Shown: positions 7,013 through 14,281, counted from the stretch's first letter. The stretch: 16,406 nucleotides of DNA from Nitrospiria bacterium (GCA_919902475.1 CAKKRA010000309.1:1-16406); one strand, 5' to 3'. A program made the numbers and translations. Notes: generated from the sequence alone by a model not told the origin.

Positions 7013-7479
7013 TATTTTTTCAACTCCTTTTCCCTTTTTTCAAGCTGTATCTGCATATCCTTAAACTTCTCCATTTCTCCTTTCAATCTTTCTATTTCAA
7101 TTTTTTGTTCAATATTTTCTTTTGAATAAAAAACAAGCATTCTTGCATTTAATATATGCCTGCTGTTTGGATATTTTTTTATCATGGCCTCTAATACATT
7201 TACACCCCTGACTATATCCCTTTTTGGATTATCAGGATGCAGATACAAAAAACCGACATTAAAAACAATCTTGTCAGAAAAAGGGGTATGCGGATGCCTT
7301 TTTTCTAATCTTTCAAATTCAGACAAGGCAGCCTCATATTTGCCCTGCAAAAGAAGATTCTCAGCATATTCTAAATCTACCTTTAACTCCCTTTCCATTA
7401 ATATTGTAGCAACATTGCTACACGCAAATGATAAAATGGATAATACAATGATTAAAGACCCAAAATATCTGAATTTCAT
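7012..7479 (-). CDS. small lipoprotein with TPR-like region, QseG-type
   Basis: A 155-residue protein with an N-terminal hydrophobic signal ending in SFAC, where Cys20 is a plausible lipidation site (an imperfect lipobox, since the -3 position is Ser). The middle section (about 37-110) has a tetratricopeptide-like helical pattern, including EYAENLLLQGKYEAALSEFERL. The last 40 residues form a charged coiled coil. It sits between sensor kinase and activator, 2 bases after the kinase stop and overlapping the activator start by one base. In enterobacteria the equivalent position holds QseG, an outer-membrane lipoprotein that contacts the kinase GlrK/QseE. By position, size and topology I infer a QseG-like partner; sequence identity to QseG was not measured. 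Confidence 0.72.
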   Translation of the reverse strand: MKFRYFGSLIIVLSILSFACSNVATILMERELKVDLEYAENLLLQGKYEAALSEFERLEKRHPHTPFSDKIVFNVGFLYLHPDNPKRDIVRGVNVLEAMIKKYPNSRHILNARMLVFYSKENIEQKIEIERLKGEMEKFKDMQIQLEKREKELKK

Positions 7480-7481
7480 AA

Positions 7482-8981
7482 CTATCCGATTTTTAAAGGT
7501 AAAACAAATTTAAAAGTGCTTCCTTTCCCTAATCTGCTCTCTGCCCATATCCTGCCATTATGCGTTACTACTATATGCTTTGCAATAGATAGGCCAAGAC
7601 CGGTTCCCCTGAGCTTATGATTGATGCCTGTATCAACCTGCTGAAATTTGTCAAATATCTTCAGCAGATTCTCCTTTGCTATTCCCATGCCCGTATCCTT
7701 TACCTCTACATAGATATTTGAATCCTCTGTACGGGCGACAACAGAGATCTTTCCGCCATTGGGTGTAAACTTTACTGCATTGCTCAGAAGATTTATCATT
7801 ACCTGCTTTATCTTTTCACTGTCCATAAAGACTACTGGCAGCCTCTTTTGGGTCTCTAATTTTAAATCAATTTCCTTGCTTTCTGCTAACAGCCTTATTT
7901 CACTAATAGCATTTTCAAAAACAATATTTATATCTGAAGGCACAAAATTATATCTTATCATCCCTGCCTCCATCTTGGAAAGGTCAAGGAAATCATTTAT
8001 CATCTTTATCAGCTTTTCGCTCTCCTCCTTAGTAATCTTTAACAACCTCTGCTGTTTTTCAGTTGTCTTTCCTGCGATGCCGTCAAGAAGCAGATTATTT
8101 GCCTCTCTAAGCGATGTAAGCGGCGTCCTGAACTCATGGGAGATATTGGCAATAAATTCTGATTTTAATCTTTCAAGCTCATTTAATTTAAAACACATTG
8201 TATTGAATGCTGCTGCCAATTCGCCTATCTCGTCTTTAGAATCTATGTCTATCCTTCTGTTAAAATCGCCTTTTGCGATATTAGCGGTTTCCTGTTTTAA
8301 TCTTTCAATCGGCCTGCTGATGCTGATTGTAACGAAGAACGCAAAGGTTATGCCAAAGATAAAGGCAATCATGCTTATTATTAAGGAGAGCCTCGCTGCA
8401 TTTCCGCCGGTCTCTTTAAAATTTTCCATTTTTTTGTTTATTACGGCTTCTCTATGGAGATTGACGCCTTCTAAGGTCTTGATCATATCATTCATCTGCC
8501 TGCTGTTTTTAATCTTCTGCGCATCTATATCAGCGTCTTTGTTAACATTGGTATAATCAAAATAGAGCCTTTTAAAAAATTCTATCTCGCCCTTCTCATT
8601 TTGCGTATCTGCCAATTTTTCAAGACTGGCAAGATCCTTTATCATCTCCTGTTTTTTTTCCTGAAAGGCCTTAAGGAATATTTCATCACCGAGCAGCAGG
8701 TAATTTTCCTTTGACCTGTCCTGCGATAACAGCGAGTTTATCATCCTCTTATTTATATCTATTAACGCTATATCACGGGACAATATGGAGGAAGATATGG
8801 CATTTAATTTAAAAAGGATTGTAATGGTATGGATGCTCACAACTACTACCATAAAGACAATCAGCATATAACCTATAATCATCTTTTGGTATATGCCTAA
8901 ATTAAGCCAGAGGTTTTTTATCCTTTTTGTAAAATTAAAAGAGATTGTAAACTGTTTTATATAGGCAGCCATATCTCCCAT
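7482..8981 (-). CDS. glrK: membrane sensor histidine kinase, GlrK/QseE-like
   Basis: A 499-residue class-I sensor kinase. It has transmembrane helices at about 33-57 and 197-221, enclosing a helical periplasmic sensor region of about 140 residues. HAMP follows at about 220-272, and HisKA has phospho-accepting His282 in ISHEFRTPLTSLREA. HATPase_c shows the N box LLSNAVKF (398-405), G1 box DTGMGI (429-434) and G2 box GTGLGLS (459-465). The segment TPLTSLREANNLLLDGIAG resembles GlrK. It should autophosphorylate and pass phosphate to the activator two genes downstream. The start is uncertain: ATG at 8981, only 9 bases after a good -10 element, or ATG at 8972, preceded closely by GGGAG. The signal sensed is unknown; the periplasmic part shows no recognisable ligand fold. 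Confidence 0.9.
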   Translation of the reverse strand: MGDMAAYIKQFTISFNFTKRIKNLWLNLGIYQKMIIGYMLIVFMVVVVSIHTITILFKLNAISSSILSRDIALIDINKRMINSLLSQDRSKENYLLLGDEIFLKAFQEKKQEMIKDLASLEKLADTQNEKGEIEFFKRLYFDYTNVNKDADIDAQKIKNSRQMNDMIKTLEGVNLHREAVINKKMENFKETGGNAARLSLIISMIAFIFGITFAFFVTISISRPIERLKQETANIAKGDFNRRIDIDSKDEIGELAAAFNTMCFKLNELERLKSEFIANISHEFRTPLTSLREANNLLLDGIAGKTTEKQQRLLKITKEESEKLIKMINDFLDLSKMEAGMIRYNFVPSDINIVFENAISEIRLLAESKEIDLKLETQKRLPVVFMDSEKIKQVMINLLSNAVKFTPNGGKISVVARTEDSNIYVEVKDTGMGIAKENLLKIFDKFQQVDTGINHKLRGTGLGLSIAKHIVVTHNGRIWAESRLGKGSTFKFVLPLKIG

Positions 8982-8990
8982 TGCAGATAA

Positions 8991-9019
8991 ATCTTAAACC
9001 TTCTTATAAGTGTTGTCAA
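8991..9019 (-). promoter_or_regulatory. sigma70 promoter of the kinase operon
   Basis: On the minus strand, TTGACA (9019-9014), 17 bases and TAAGAT (8996-8991). The predicted start near 8984 is only about 3 bases before the first possible ATG of the kinase, so the mRNA would be leaderless or nearly so, unless the second ATG at 8972 is used. Confidence 0.5.
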
Positions 9020-9055
9020 ATCATACATTAATTAATTTTATAGAGCAAAAAATCC

Positions 9056-9084
9056 TTGACAATTACCTGTATACTGTATACAAT
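9056..9084 (+). promoter_or_regulatory. near-consensus sigma70 promoter of the gntR-thyX-acs operon
   Basis: TTGACA (9056-9061), 17-base spacer and TACAAT (9079-9084), matching the consensus in 11 of 12 positions. Initiation is expected near 9091, 32 bases before the regulator's start codon. A palindrome fills the spacer and overlaps the -10. Confidence 0.7.
9068..9082. promoter_or_regulatory. palindromic operator, probable GntR/FCD autoregulatory site
   Basis: TGTATACTGTATACA is a perfect palindrome apart from its central base and contains two copies of GTATAC. It lies between the -35 and -10 and covers most of the -10, so a bound dimer would block initiation. FCD-class GntR regulators bind short A/T-rich palindromes of this type. 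Binding by the adjacent regulator is inferred from position. Confidence 0.6.
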
Positions 9085-9122
9085 TTTCACTCCGTTAATC
9101 AATAAAAAAGAATGGGTCTTAT

Positions 9123-9836
9123 ATGTCATATAAGACTTATGTTATTTTAAAGATGGCAATAAACTTAGAAGAACAAAAAATACGAGAGCACCCGCTTTTA
9201 AGGGAATGGGTGGCAGATGCTGTGCGGGATATGATAGCTAAAGGCAAGCTAAAACCCGGAGAGCATATATGCGAGACAAGGCTTGCATCAGAGCTTGGCA
9301 TAAGCAGGACCCCTTTAAGAGAGGCGATAAGGCTCCTTGAGACAGAGGGTTTTCTCCATGTTGTACCGAGAAGGGGCGCTGTTGTAAGGGATATCTCTAT
9401 AAAGGACGTTACTGAAATATATGAAATAAAGGCTGCATTAGAGGGCTTATCAGCAAGGCTTGCAGCGCGCCATTTTAATAAAAAGGATATTGAAAGATTA
9501 AAAGAGATAAATAATGAGCTTACCAAGCTTGCTGAAAAGAATGATGTAAATAAGTTTTTTAAGATGCATAATCAGTTTCATGATTATTTTCTCCGTGCAA
9601 GCGGGAATGAACGGCTGTATCAAATGAACTGCAGCCTGATAGAGCAGATACACAGGCTGAGATTGCTTTCATTTACCTTAGAGGGGCGATTTGAAGAGGC
9701 AATTGAACAGCATGAGAGGATTATAAAGGCATTTGAAAAAAGGGATGCAGAACTTGCAGAGAGGCTTGTTTCTGAGAATGTAATGATGGGCTACAGGGCA
9801 GTAACAACAAAACTTAAACAGACAAAGACAGCTTAA
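9123..9836 (+). CDS. GntR family transcriptional regulator, FCD (FadR-C) domain
   Basis: A 237-residue regulator. A winged helix-turn-helix of GntR type occupies about residues 20-90 (SELGISRTPLREAIRLLETEGFL, then the wing VPRRGAVV). An all-helical FCD ligand domain covers about 95-225. FCD proteins usually bind a divalent metal through Asp, His, His, His and sense a carboxylate. The equivalent positions here appear to be His149, His153, His197 and Asn219, an altered set. It is the first gene of the plus-strand run, with thyX starting 9 bases after its stop, and a palindromic operator lies in its own promoter, so autoregulation and control of the thyX-cooC-acs genes are likely. The effector is unknown. 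The start lacks a clear Shine-Dalgarno sequence; an in-frame ATG at 9153 is possible. Confidence 0.85.
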   Translation: MSYKTYVILKMAINLEEQKIREHPLLREWVADAVRDMIAKGKLKPGEHICETRLASELGISRTPLREAIRLLETEGFLHVVPRRGAVVRDISIKDVTEIYEIKAALEGLSARLAARHFNKKDIERLKEINNELTKLAEKNDVNKFFKMHNQFHDYFLRASGNERLYQMNCSLIEQIHRLRLLSFTLEGRFEEAIEQHERIIKAFEKRDAELAERLVSENVMMGYRAVTTKLKQTKTA

Positions 9837-9845
9837 TGGATTTAA

Positions 9846-10640
9846 ATGGGTGAGACCAAATTAAAGGTTGTTTTATTAAAGCATACACCTGACCCAGAGG
9901 CAGTGGTGGCAATGGCAGCAAAGCTTTGCTACAGTGCTGCCAATATAGATGAGTTAAAGAAAAATATAGAGGCAAAAGACCAGAAAAGGTTCATTGAAAA
10001 ATTAGTAAAAATGGGGCACCTCTCGCCAATAGAGCATATAAGCCTTACCTTTGGCATTGAGGGTATATCAAGGGCATGCTCGCATCAGCTTGTAAGGCAC
10101 AGGCTGGCATCATATTCACAGCAGAGCCAGAGATATGTATCAGAAAAAGGGCAAGGTTCGGGAGGCGAAGGCCAAACATTTGAATATGTTATTCCGCCTT
10201 CTATAACAGAGGATAAAGAAGCGAGAGATGCCTTTGAGAGGCTTATGGCTGAGGCGCAGAAGGCATATGACCTGATTGTTGACAGACTTAATAAAAAGGG
10301 GATATCAGGCGAGGCGGCAAATCAGGATGCACGGTTTGTCCTTCCCAATGCAGCAGAAACAAAGATTGTTGTAACAATGAATGCGAGGGAGCTCCTGCAT
10401 TTTTTTAATGTTCGATGCTGCGAGCGCGCCCAGTGGGAGATAAGGGAGACGGCCTTTCAGATGCTAAATGAGGCAAAGAAGGCAGCGCCTGTCATATTTT
10501 CAAAAGCAGGACCAGGATGCCTTTATGCCCAATGCACTGAGGGTGAATTTTACTGCGGGAAGATAAAAGAGGTAAGGGAGAAATTTGGAGTAGCAAAAAG
10601 TAATATCTCCCCCATTCCCCCCTTTACCAAAGGGGGGTGA
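9846..10640 (+). CDS. thyX: flavin-dependent thymidylate synthase ThyX
   Basis: ThyX, 264 residues, makes dTMP from dUMP using methylene-tetrahydrofolate as carbon donor and FAD/NADPH for reduction, releasing tetrahydrofolate rather than dihydrofolate. The signature RHRxxSxxxxSxR is complete at residues 84-96 (RHRLASYSQQSQR). Further conserved parts include ASYSQQSQRYV, the late segment RCCERAQWEIRETAFQML (about 190-207) and a cysteine-containing tail region GPGCLYAQCTEGEFYCG. It lies between the regulator gene and cooC. Context suggests a link to folate C1 metabolism, since the acs genes downstream use the same folate pool. The last dozen residues (NISPIPPFTKGG) and the stop codon are encoded by a palindromic repeat that seems to have been inserted at the 3' end. 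Confidence 0.94.
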   Translation: MGETKLKVVLLKHTPDPEAVVAMAAKLCYSAANIDELKKNIEAKDQKRFIEKLVKMGHLSPIEHISLTFGIEGISRACSHQLVRHRLASYSQQSQRYVSEKGQGSGGEGQTFEYVIPPSITEDKEARDAFERLMAEAQKAYDLIVDRLNKKGISGEAANQDARFVLPNAAETKIVVTMNARELLHFFNVRCCERAQWEIRETAFQMLNEAKKAAPVIFSKAGPGCLYAQCTEGEFYCGKIKEVREKFGVAKSNISPIPPFTKGG

Positions 10641-10646
10641 GGGGGG
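10608..10646. repeat. GC-rich palindromic repeat overlapping the thyX 3' end
   Basis: CCCCCCTTT (10617-10625) pairs with AAAGGGGGG (10629-10637) around the loop ACC, and outer C-rich and G-rich arms extend the structure. The thyX stop codon (10638-10640) lies within it, and cooC begins 18 bases after its end. Confidence 0.7.
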
Positions 10647-10664
10647 TTATTCAGAGCAATTACT

Positions 10665-11426
10665 ATGGGTTTTTCAATTGCATTAGCAGGAAAAGGGGGA
10701 ACAGGAAAGACCAGCATTGCAGGGCTTTTAATAAGGTATCTTATTGAAAAGAGAAAAGGGCCCATACTTGCAGTAGATGCAGATGCAAATGCCAATCTTA
10801 ATGATGTCCTCGGCGTAGCTGTTACAGATACTGTTGGCCATATCCGCGAGGAGGCATCAGAGACTGCAGGAGGAAGGCCTGCCGGCATGTCCCTTGATGA
10901 ATATTTTGAGCTCAGGGTGAATCAGGCATTGGTTGAGGCAAAGGGTTTTGACCTGATTGTAATGGGAAGGCCGGAAGGGCCGGGATGCTACTGCGCTGCG
11001 AATCATATTATAAGGAGGTATACAGACCATCTTTCTGACAGATATCCCTATCTTGTAATGGACAATGAAGCAGGTTTAGAGCATCTGAGCAGACGGACAA
11101 CGCAGGATACAGATTTGCTTATTGTGGTAAGCGATTCAAGCATCCGGGGGCTTAAGGCAGCAGAGAGGGTCTTTGAGCTTGTTTCTGAATTGAAGCTCAG
11201 GATTAAGAGGTCTGTTCTTATTGTAAACAGGACAAAAGACGAAGGGCTTGACCCGAATTTTATGAATGCAGTAAAGGCAGATAAACTATCACTGGCAGGC
11301 GTTATTCCTTCAGACGAGCTGATATTTCAATATGACCTGGAGGGCAGGCCATTGATTGACCTGCCGGCAGATTCAAAGGCAGTAAAGGCAGCGTATGCGA
11401 TTTTTGATAAATTGGCTATTCCTTAA
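10665..11426 (+). CDS. cooC: CooC/AcsF-type nickel-maturation ATPase
   Basis: A 253-residue MinD/ParA-like P-loop ATPase of the CooC family, which drives nickel insertion into carbon monoxide dehydrogenase or, as AcsF, into acetyl-CoA synthase. The deviant Walker A GKGGTGKT is at 9-16, followed by DADANANLND (38-47). The Cys-X-Cys pair CYC at 108-110 (GPGCYCAANHIIR) is the metal-binding pair of CooC dimers. MDNEAGLEHLSRRTT (about 132-146) is the conserved switch region. It sits directly ahead of the acs genes, as cooC or acsF does in acetogens. Position beside acsB and absence of a CODH gene in the window favour the AcsF role, but sequence alone does not separate the two. The ribosome-binding site is weak, and the palindromic repeat lies just before it. 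Confidence 0.9.
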   Translation: MGFSIALAGKGGTGKTSIAGLLIRYLIEKRKGPILAVDADANANLNDVLGVAVTDTVGHIREEASETAGGRPAGMSLDEYFELRVNQALVEAKGFDLIVMGRPEGPGCYCAANHIIRRYTDHLSDRYPYLVMDNEAGLEHLSRRTTQDTDLLIVVSDSSIRGLKAAERVFELVSELKLRIKRSVLIVNRTKDEGLDPNFMNAVKADKLSLAGVIPSDELIFQYDLEGRPLIDLPADSKAVKAAYAIFDKLAIP

Positions 11427-11449
11427 ACCTTTAACAAAAGGGGCAGAAT

Positions 11450-12409
11450 ATGAAGGTAATAAAAGGTAAGACAAAAGTAGCAATCATAGGTGCAGGTGTT
11501 GTTGGAAGCGCGGTAGGATACATCTTAAAAAATAAGGGCTATAAGATTGCAGGAATAGCGAGCAGAAGATTAGAGTCTGCAAAAAAGGCGGCTTCATTTA
11601 TCGGAGATGGAGAGGTATTTAAGGATACGGTATCTGCTGCAAAAAGCGCAGATATAGTATTTATTACAACGCCTGATAAGGTGATTCAGGAGGTCTGTGA
11701 TAAGATTACAGATAACGGAGGATTTAAGAAAGGCGCTATTGTTGTTCACATGAGCGGCGCCTTGCCTTCAACTATACTGAACAGCTCCAAGAGATTAGGC
11801 GCAAAAATAGCTTCAGTGCACCCATTACAGAGTTTTGCAGACCCAAAAGAGGCTGTATTCTCTTTGCAGGGTTCATACATTGGCATAGAAGGCGATAAGG
11901 ATGCGCTGATAGAGGCAAAAAAGATTGTAAAGGCGCTCGGCGGCAAACATATTGTAATATCAGCAGACACCAAGGCAATGTATCATGCAGGCGCAGCGGT
12001 TGTGTCAAACTATCTTGTGGCCATCATTGACCTTGGCGTAAAGATATACGAGGCAGTCGGCATACCAAAGGAGACAGCCTTGCAGGCATTGATGCCTTTG
12101 ATTAAGGGAACAGTAAGCAACATTGAGAGGCTTGGCCTTCCAGGCGCATTAACAGGACCGATTGCAAGGGGCGATGTATCTGTTGTTGAAATGCATCTTG
12201 AAGAGATGAGGAAGAACCTTCCGCACATGTTCAGGCTCTTTACAGAGCTCGGAAGACATGCAGTAATGGTTGGAAGCGAAAAAGGCACATTGTCAAAGGA
12301 AGACGGCGAGAAGCTGCTTAATGCCCTGACAAGAAAGGTTGTATTTTTAAATCCTATAAAGGAGATAAAGGTTATACCAAGGACATCAAGGGGGAGTTAT
12401 AAATTTTAA
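11450..12409 (+). CDS. Rossmann-fold dehydrogenase-like protein with DUF2520 domain
   Basis: A 319-residue protein. The N-terminal Rossmann domain has GAGVVG (14-19) and SRR (38-40, favouring a phosphate-bearing nucleotide such as NADP), resembling pyrroline-5-carboxylate reductase and 6-phosphogluconate dehydrogenase relatives. A central segment contains HMSGALPSTIL (about 100-110) and SVHPLQSFADP (122-132), motifs typical of Rossmann/DUF2520 proteins. The helical C-terminal domain (about 175-290) matches the DUF2520 region, with AMYHAGAAVVSNYLVA (about 176-191). Its substrate is unknown. It has a good ribosome-binding site (AAAGGGG), begins 23 bases after cooC and precedes acsE by 30 bases, so it is evidently co-transcribed with the acetyl-CoA synthase genes. 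That setting hints at a role in C1, acyl or cofactor chemistry, but this is inference. Confidence 0.82.
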   Translation: MKVIKGKTKVAIIGAGVVGSAVGYILKNKGYKIAGIASRRLESAKKAASFIGDGEVFKDTVSAAKSADIVFITTPDKVIQEVCDKITDNGGFKKGAIVVHMSGALPSTILNSSKRLGAKIASVHPLQSFADPKEAVFSLQGSYIGIEGDKDALIEAKKIVKALGGKHIVISADTKAMYHAGAAVVSNYLVAIIDLGVKIYEAVGIPKETALQALMPLIKGTVSNIERLGLPGALTGPIARGDVSVVEMHLEEMRKNLPHMFRLFTELGRHAVMVGSEKGTLSKEDGEKLLNALTRKVVFLNPIKEIKVIPRTSRGSYKF

Positions 12410-12439
12410 CAGATGGATTTTTGAAAGGAGATTTATTTA

Positions 12440-13231
12440 ATGATTGTTATTGGTGAGAGGATAAGCATAATTGCAAAAAAGGTAAGGGATGCAATGATGA
12501 GCAGGGACAAGAAGCCCTTGCAGGAGCTTGCATTAGTCCAGATGAAGACAGGGGCAAATTATCTTGATTTAAGCATCGGACCTGCAGAAGAGGGCGGCGA
12601 GGAGCTGATGGACTGGGGAGTAAAAACGCTTCAGGAGGTTGCCAATCTGCCATTATGCATTGACACAACAAATCCAAAGGCAATGGAGGCAGGCCTGAAG
12701 GCGCATAATAATAAATGGGGAAGGCCGATAATAAATTCTGCATCAGGCGAGGAAGAAAGATTGAATAATATGATGCCTCTTGCAGCAAAATATAATGCGC
12801 AAATCATTGGACTTACCCTGACAAAGCAGGGGATCCCTCCACTGGCAGAGGAGAGATGCGCTATCGCAGCAGAGATTATGGCAAAGGCTGCAGAGCTTGG
12901 TGTGCCAATGGAGGATATATATCTTGACCCATTGATACTTCCAGTAGCATTTTCACAGGATAAGTGCATTGAATCAATAAGGGCAATAAGGCTCTTCAAG
13001 GAGCTTAATGACCCGCCGATGAAAACAGTAGTCGGCTTGAGCAATATTTCAAATGGAGCGCCAAAGGAATTAAGGGGTCTGATAAACAGGACATTTTTAA
13101 CATTGTTGATGTATGAAGGTCTTACTTCAGCCATTATTGACCCAACAGACAAGGAGATGATGGCAACTGTGAAGACTACAGATATTTTATTACAAAACAC
13201 TATGTATGCACATTCGTATTTAGAGATGTAA
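12440..13231 (+). CDS. acsE: methyltetrahydrofolate:corrinoid/iron-sulfur protein methyltransferase
   Basis: AcsE, 263 residues, transfers the methyl group of 5-methyltetrahydrofolate to the Co(I) centre of the corrinoid Fe-S protein AcsCD, linking the folate branch of the Wood-Ljungdahl pathway to acetyl-CoA synthesis. It is a cytoplasmic pterin-binding TIM barrel. Expected pterin-site residues are visible as Asp75 in CIDTTNP, Asn99 in IINSASGE, Asp163 in YLDPL and Asn202 in GLSNISNG. Length and motifs match the family closely. AAAGGAG precedes the start at a good distance. The next gene, acsD, encodes half of its protein substrate and is separated by a repeat-filled gap of about 108 bases. 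Confidence 0.95.
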   Translation: MIVIGERISIIAKKVRDAMMSRDKKPLQELALVQMKTGANYLDLSIGPAEEGGEELMDWGVKTLQEVANLPLCIDTTNPKAMEAGLKAHNNKWGRPIINSASGEEERLNNMMPLAAKYNAQIIGLTLTKQGIPPLAEERCAIAAEIMAKAAELGVPMEDIYLDPLILPVAFSQDKCIESIRAIRLFKELNDPPMKTVVGLSNISNGAPKELRGLINRTFLTLLMYEGLTSAIIDPTDKEMMATVKTTDILLQNTMYAHSYLEM

Positions 13232-13247
13232 ACGGTAAAAATTTTTC

Positions 13248-13324
13248 GCCCTCCCCTTTATCCCCTCCCGTCAAGGGAGGGGAAATTCCCTCTCCCCTCG
13301 CGGGAGAGGGTTAGGGTGAGGGGG
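13248..13324. repeat. palindromic GC-rich repeat, acsE-acsD junction
   Basis: There are two tandem hairpins. CCCCTCCC (13262-13269) pairs with GGGAGGGG (13275-13282) around GTCAA. CCCTCTCCC (13288-13296) pairs with GGGAGAGGG (13302-13310) around CTCGC. Flanking C-rich and G-rich arms suggest a larger nested structure. The same CCCTCTCCC/GGGAGAGGG stem returns in the acsD-acsC gap and, shortened, in the acsC-acsB gap. Confidence 0.85.
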
Positions 13325-13339
13325 ATTCAGGAGGAGAAC

Positions 13340-14281
13340 ATGGCTTTTACAATACCAAAAGAAAATTACAATGGAAAGGTGTATGAGGTAGAGCTCGGTG
13401 TCGGCGATAGGGCAATAAAGATTGGCGGTGAGTCAACGCTGCCATTCCTCTCTTTTGAAGGGGAGATGCCGAACAGGCCTTCAATAGCAATAGAGATTCA
13501 GGACTTGCCGCCGAACGACTGGCCGGATACAGTAAAGAAGGTATACGAAAAAGTGAGCAGTAATCCAGTAGCATGGGCAAAGTTTTGTCAGGATGAGCTT
13601 AAGGCTGATGCTGTGGCATTAAGGCTGATAAGCACGCATCCTGACCAGAAGGATACAAAGCCAGAGGATGCGGCAAAGCTCGTAAGCGAGGTTCTGAATG
13701 TTATAAGCATCCCTGTAATAATCCTCGGCAGTGAGCATATTGAAAAGGACATTGCTGTTTTAAAGACTGTAGCAGAAACTGCAAAAGGAAAAAATTGCAT
13801 TATAGGCAAGGCTCAGGAAGAAAATCATAAGACCATTGCAGCAGTTGCTATGGCGAACGAACATAAATTGATTGCAATGTCACAGCTTGATGTGAATCTT
13901 GCAAAGCAGTTAAACATACTTCTTACTCAGATGGGCTTTGTTAAGGAGAGGATTTTGACAGACCCGATGTCCTCTGCTCTCGGCTATGGCCTTGAATATA
14001 CATATTCTGTTATGGAGAGGATAAGGCTTGCGGCATTACAGCAGAATGACGGAGCAATGCAGCCTCCCCTTGTATGCGATATTGGAAAGAATGTCTGGAA
14101 GACTAAAGAGACAATCGCAGCAGAGGCAGAGCTTCCTGAATGGGGCTCTCTTGAAGAGAGGGGAATCATCTGGGAGGCAATGACTGCTGCTGGCATGATT
14201 ATGGCAGGCGCCAATTTATTGGTCATGAGGCACCCAAAGGCAATAGAGCTGACTAAAAAACTTATTGAAGAGTTGAGATAA
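13340..14281 (+). CDS. acsD: corrinoid/iron-sulfur protein small subunit (CODH/ACS delta)
   Basis: AcsD (CfsB, CdhD-like), 313 residues, is the small subunit of the corrinoid Fe-S protein. It is a TIM-barrel partner that, with AcsC, holds the cobamide that accepts methyl from AcsE and passes it to AcsB. The N-terminal strand region YEVELGVGDRAIKIGGESTLPFLSFEGEMP and the TIM barrel segments ELKADAVALRLISTHPD and MGFVKERILTDPMSSALGYGLEYTYSVMERIRLAAL are typical. It shares the GDxAxKxG lead-in with AcsC, as expected for paralogous subunits. I chose the ATG at 13340, preceded by AGGAGGAG, over a GTG 24 bases upstream that falls inside the palindromic repeat. Length fits the family. Confidence 0.94.
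   Translation: MAFTIPKENYNGKVYEVELGVGDRAIKIGGESTLPFLSFEGEMPNRPSIAIEIQDLPPNDWPDTVKKVYEKVSSNPVAWAKFCQDELKADAVALRLISTHPDQKDTKPEDAAKLVSEVLNVISIPVIILGSEHIEKDIAVLKTVAETAKGKNCIIGKAQEENHKTIAAVAMANEHKLIAMSQLDVNLAKQLNILLTQMGFVKERILTDPMSSALGYGLEYTYSVMERIRLAALQQNDGAMQPPLVCDIGKNVWKTKETIAAEAELPEWGSLEERGIIWEAMTAAGMIMAGANLLVMRHPKAIELTKKLIEELR

Noticed and set aside
7759..8556. Long plus-strand open frame (265 codons) opposite the sensor kinase
   Set aside because: It is the antisense shadow of a kinase with clear HAMP and HisKA motifs, and its own translation is low-complexity Ser/Leu/Ile-rich with no recognisable domain.
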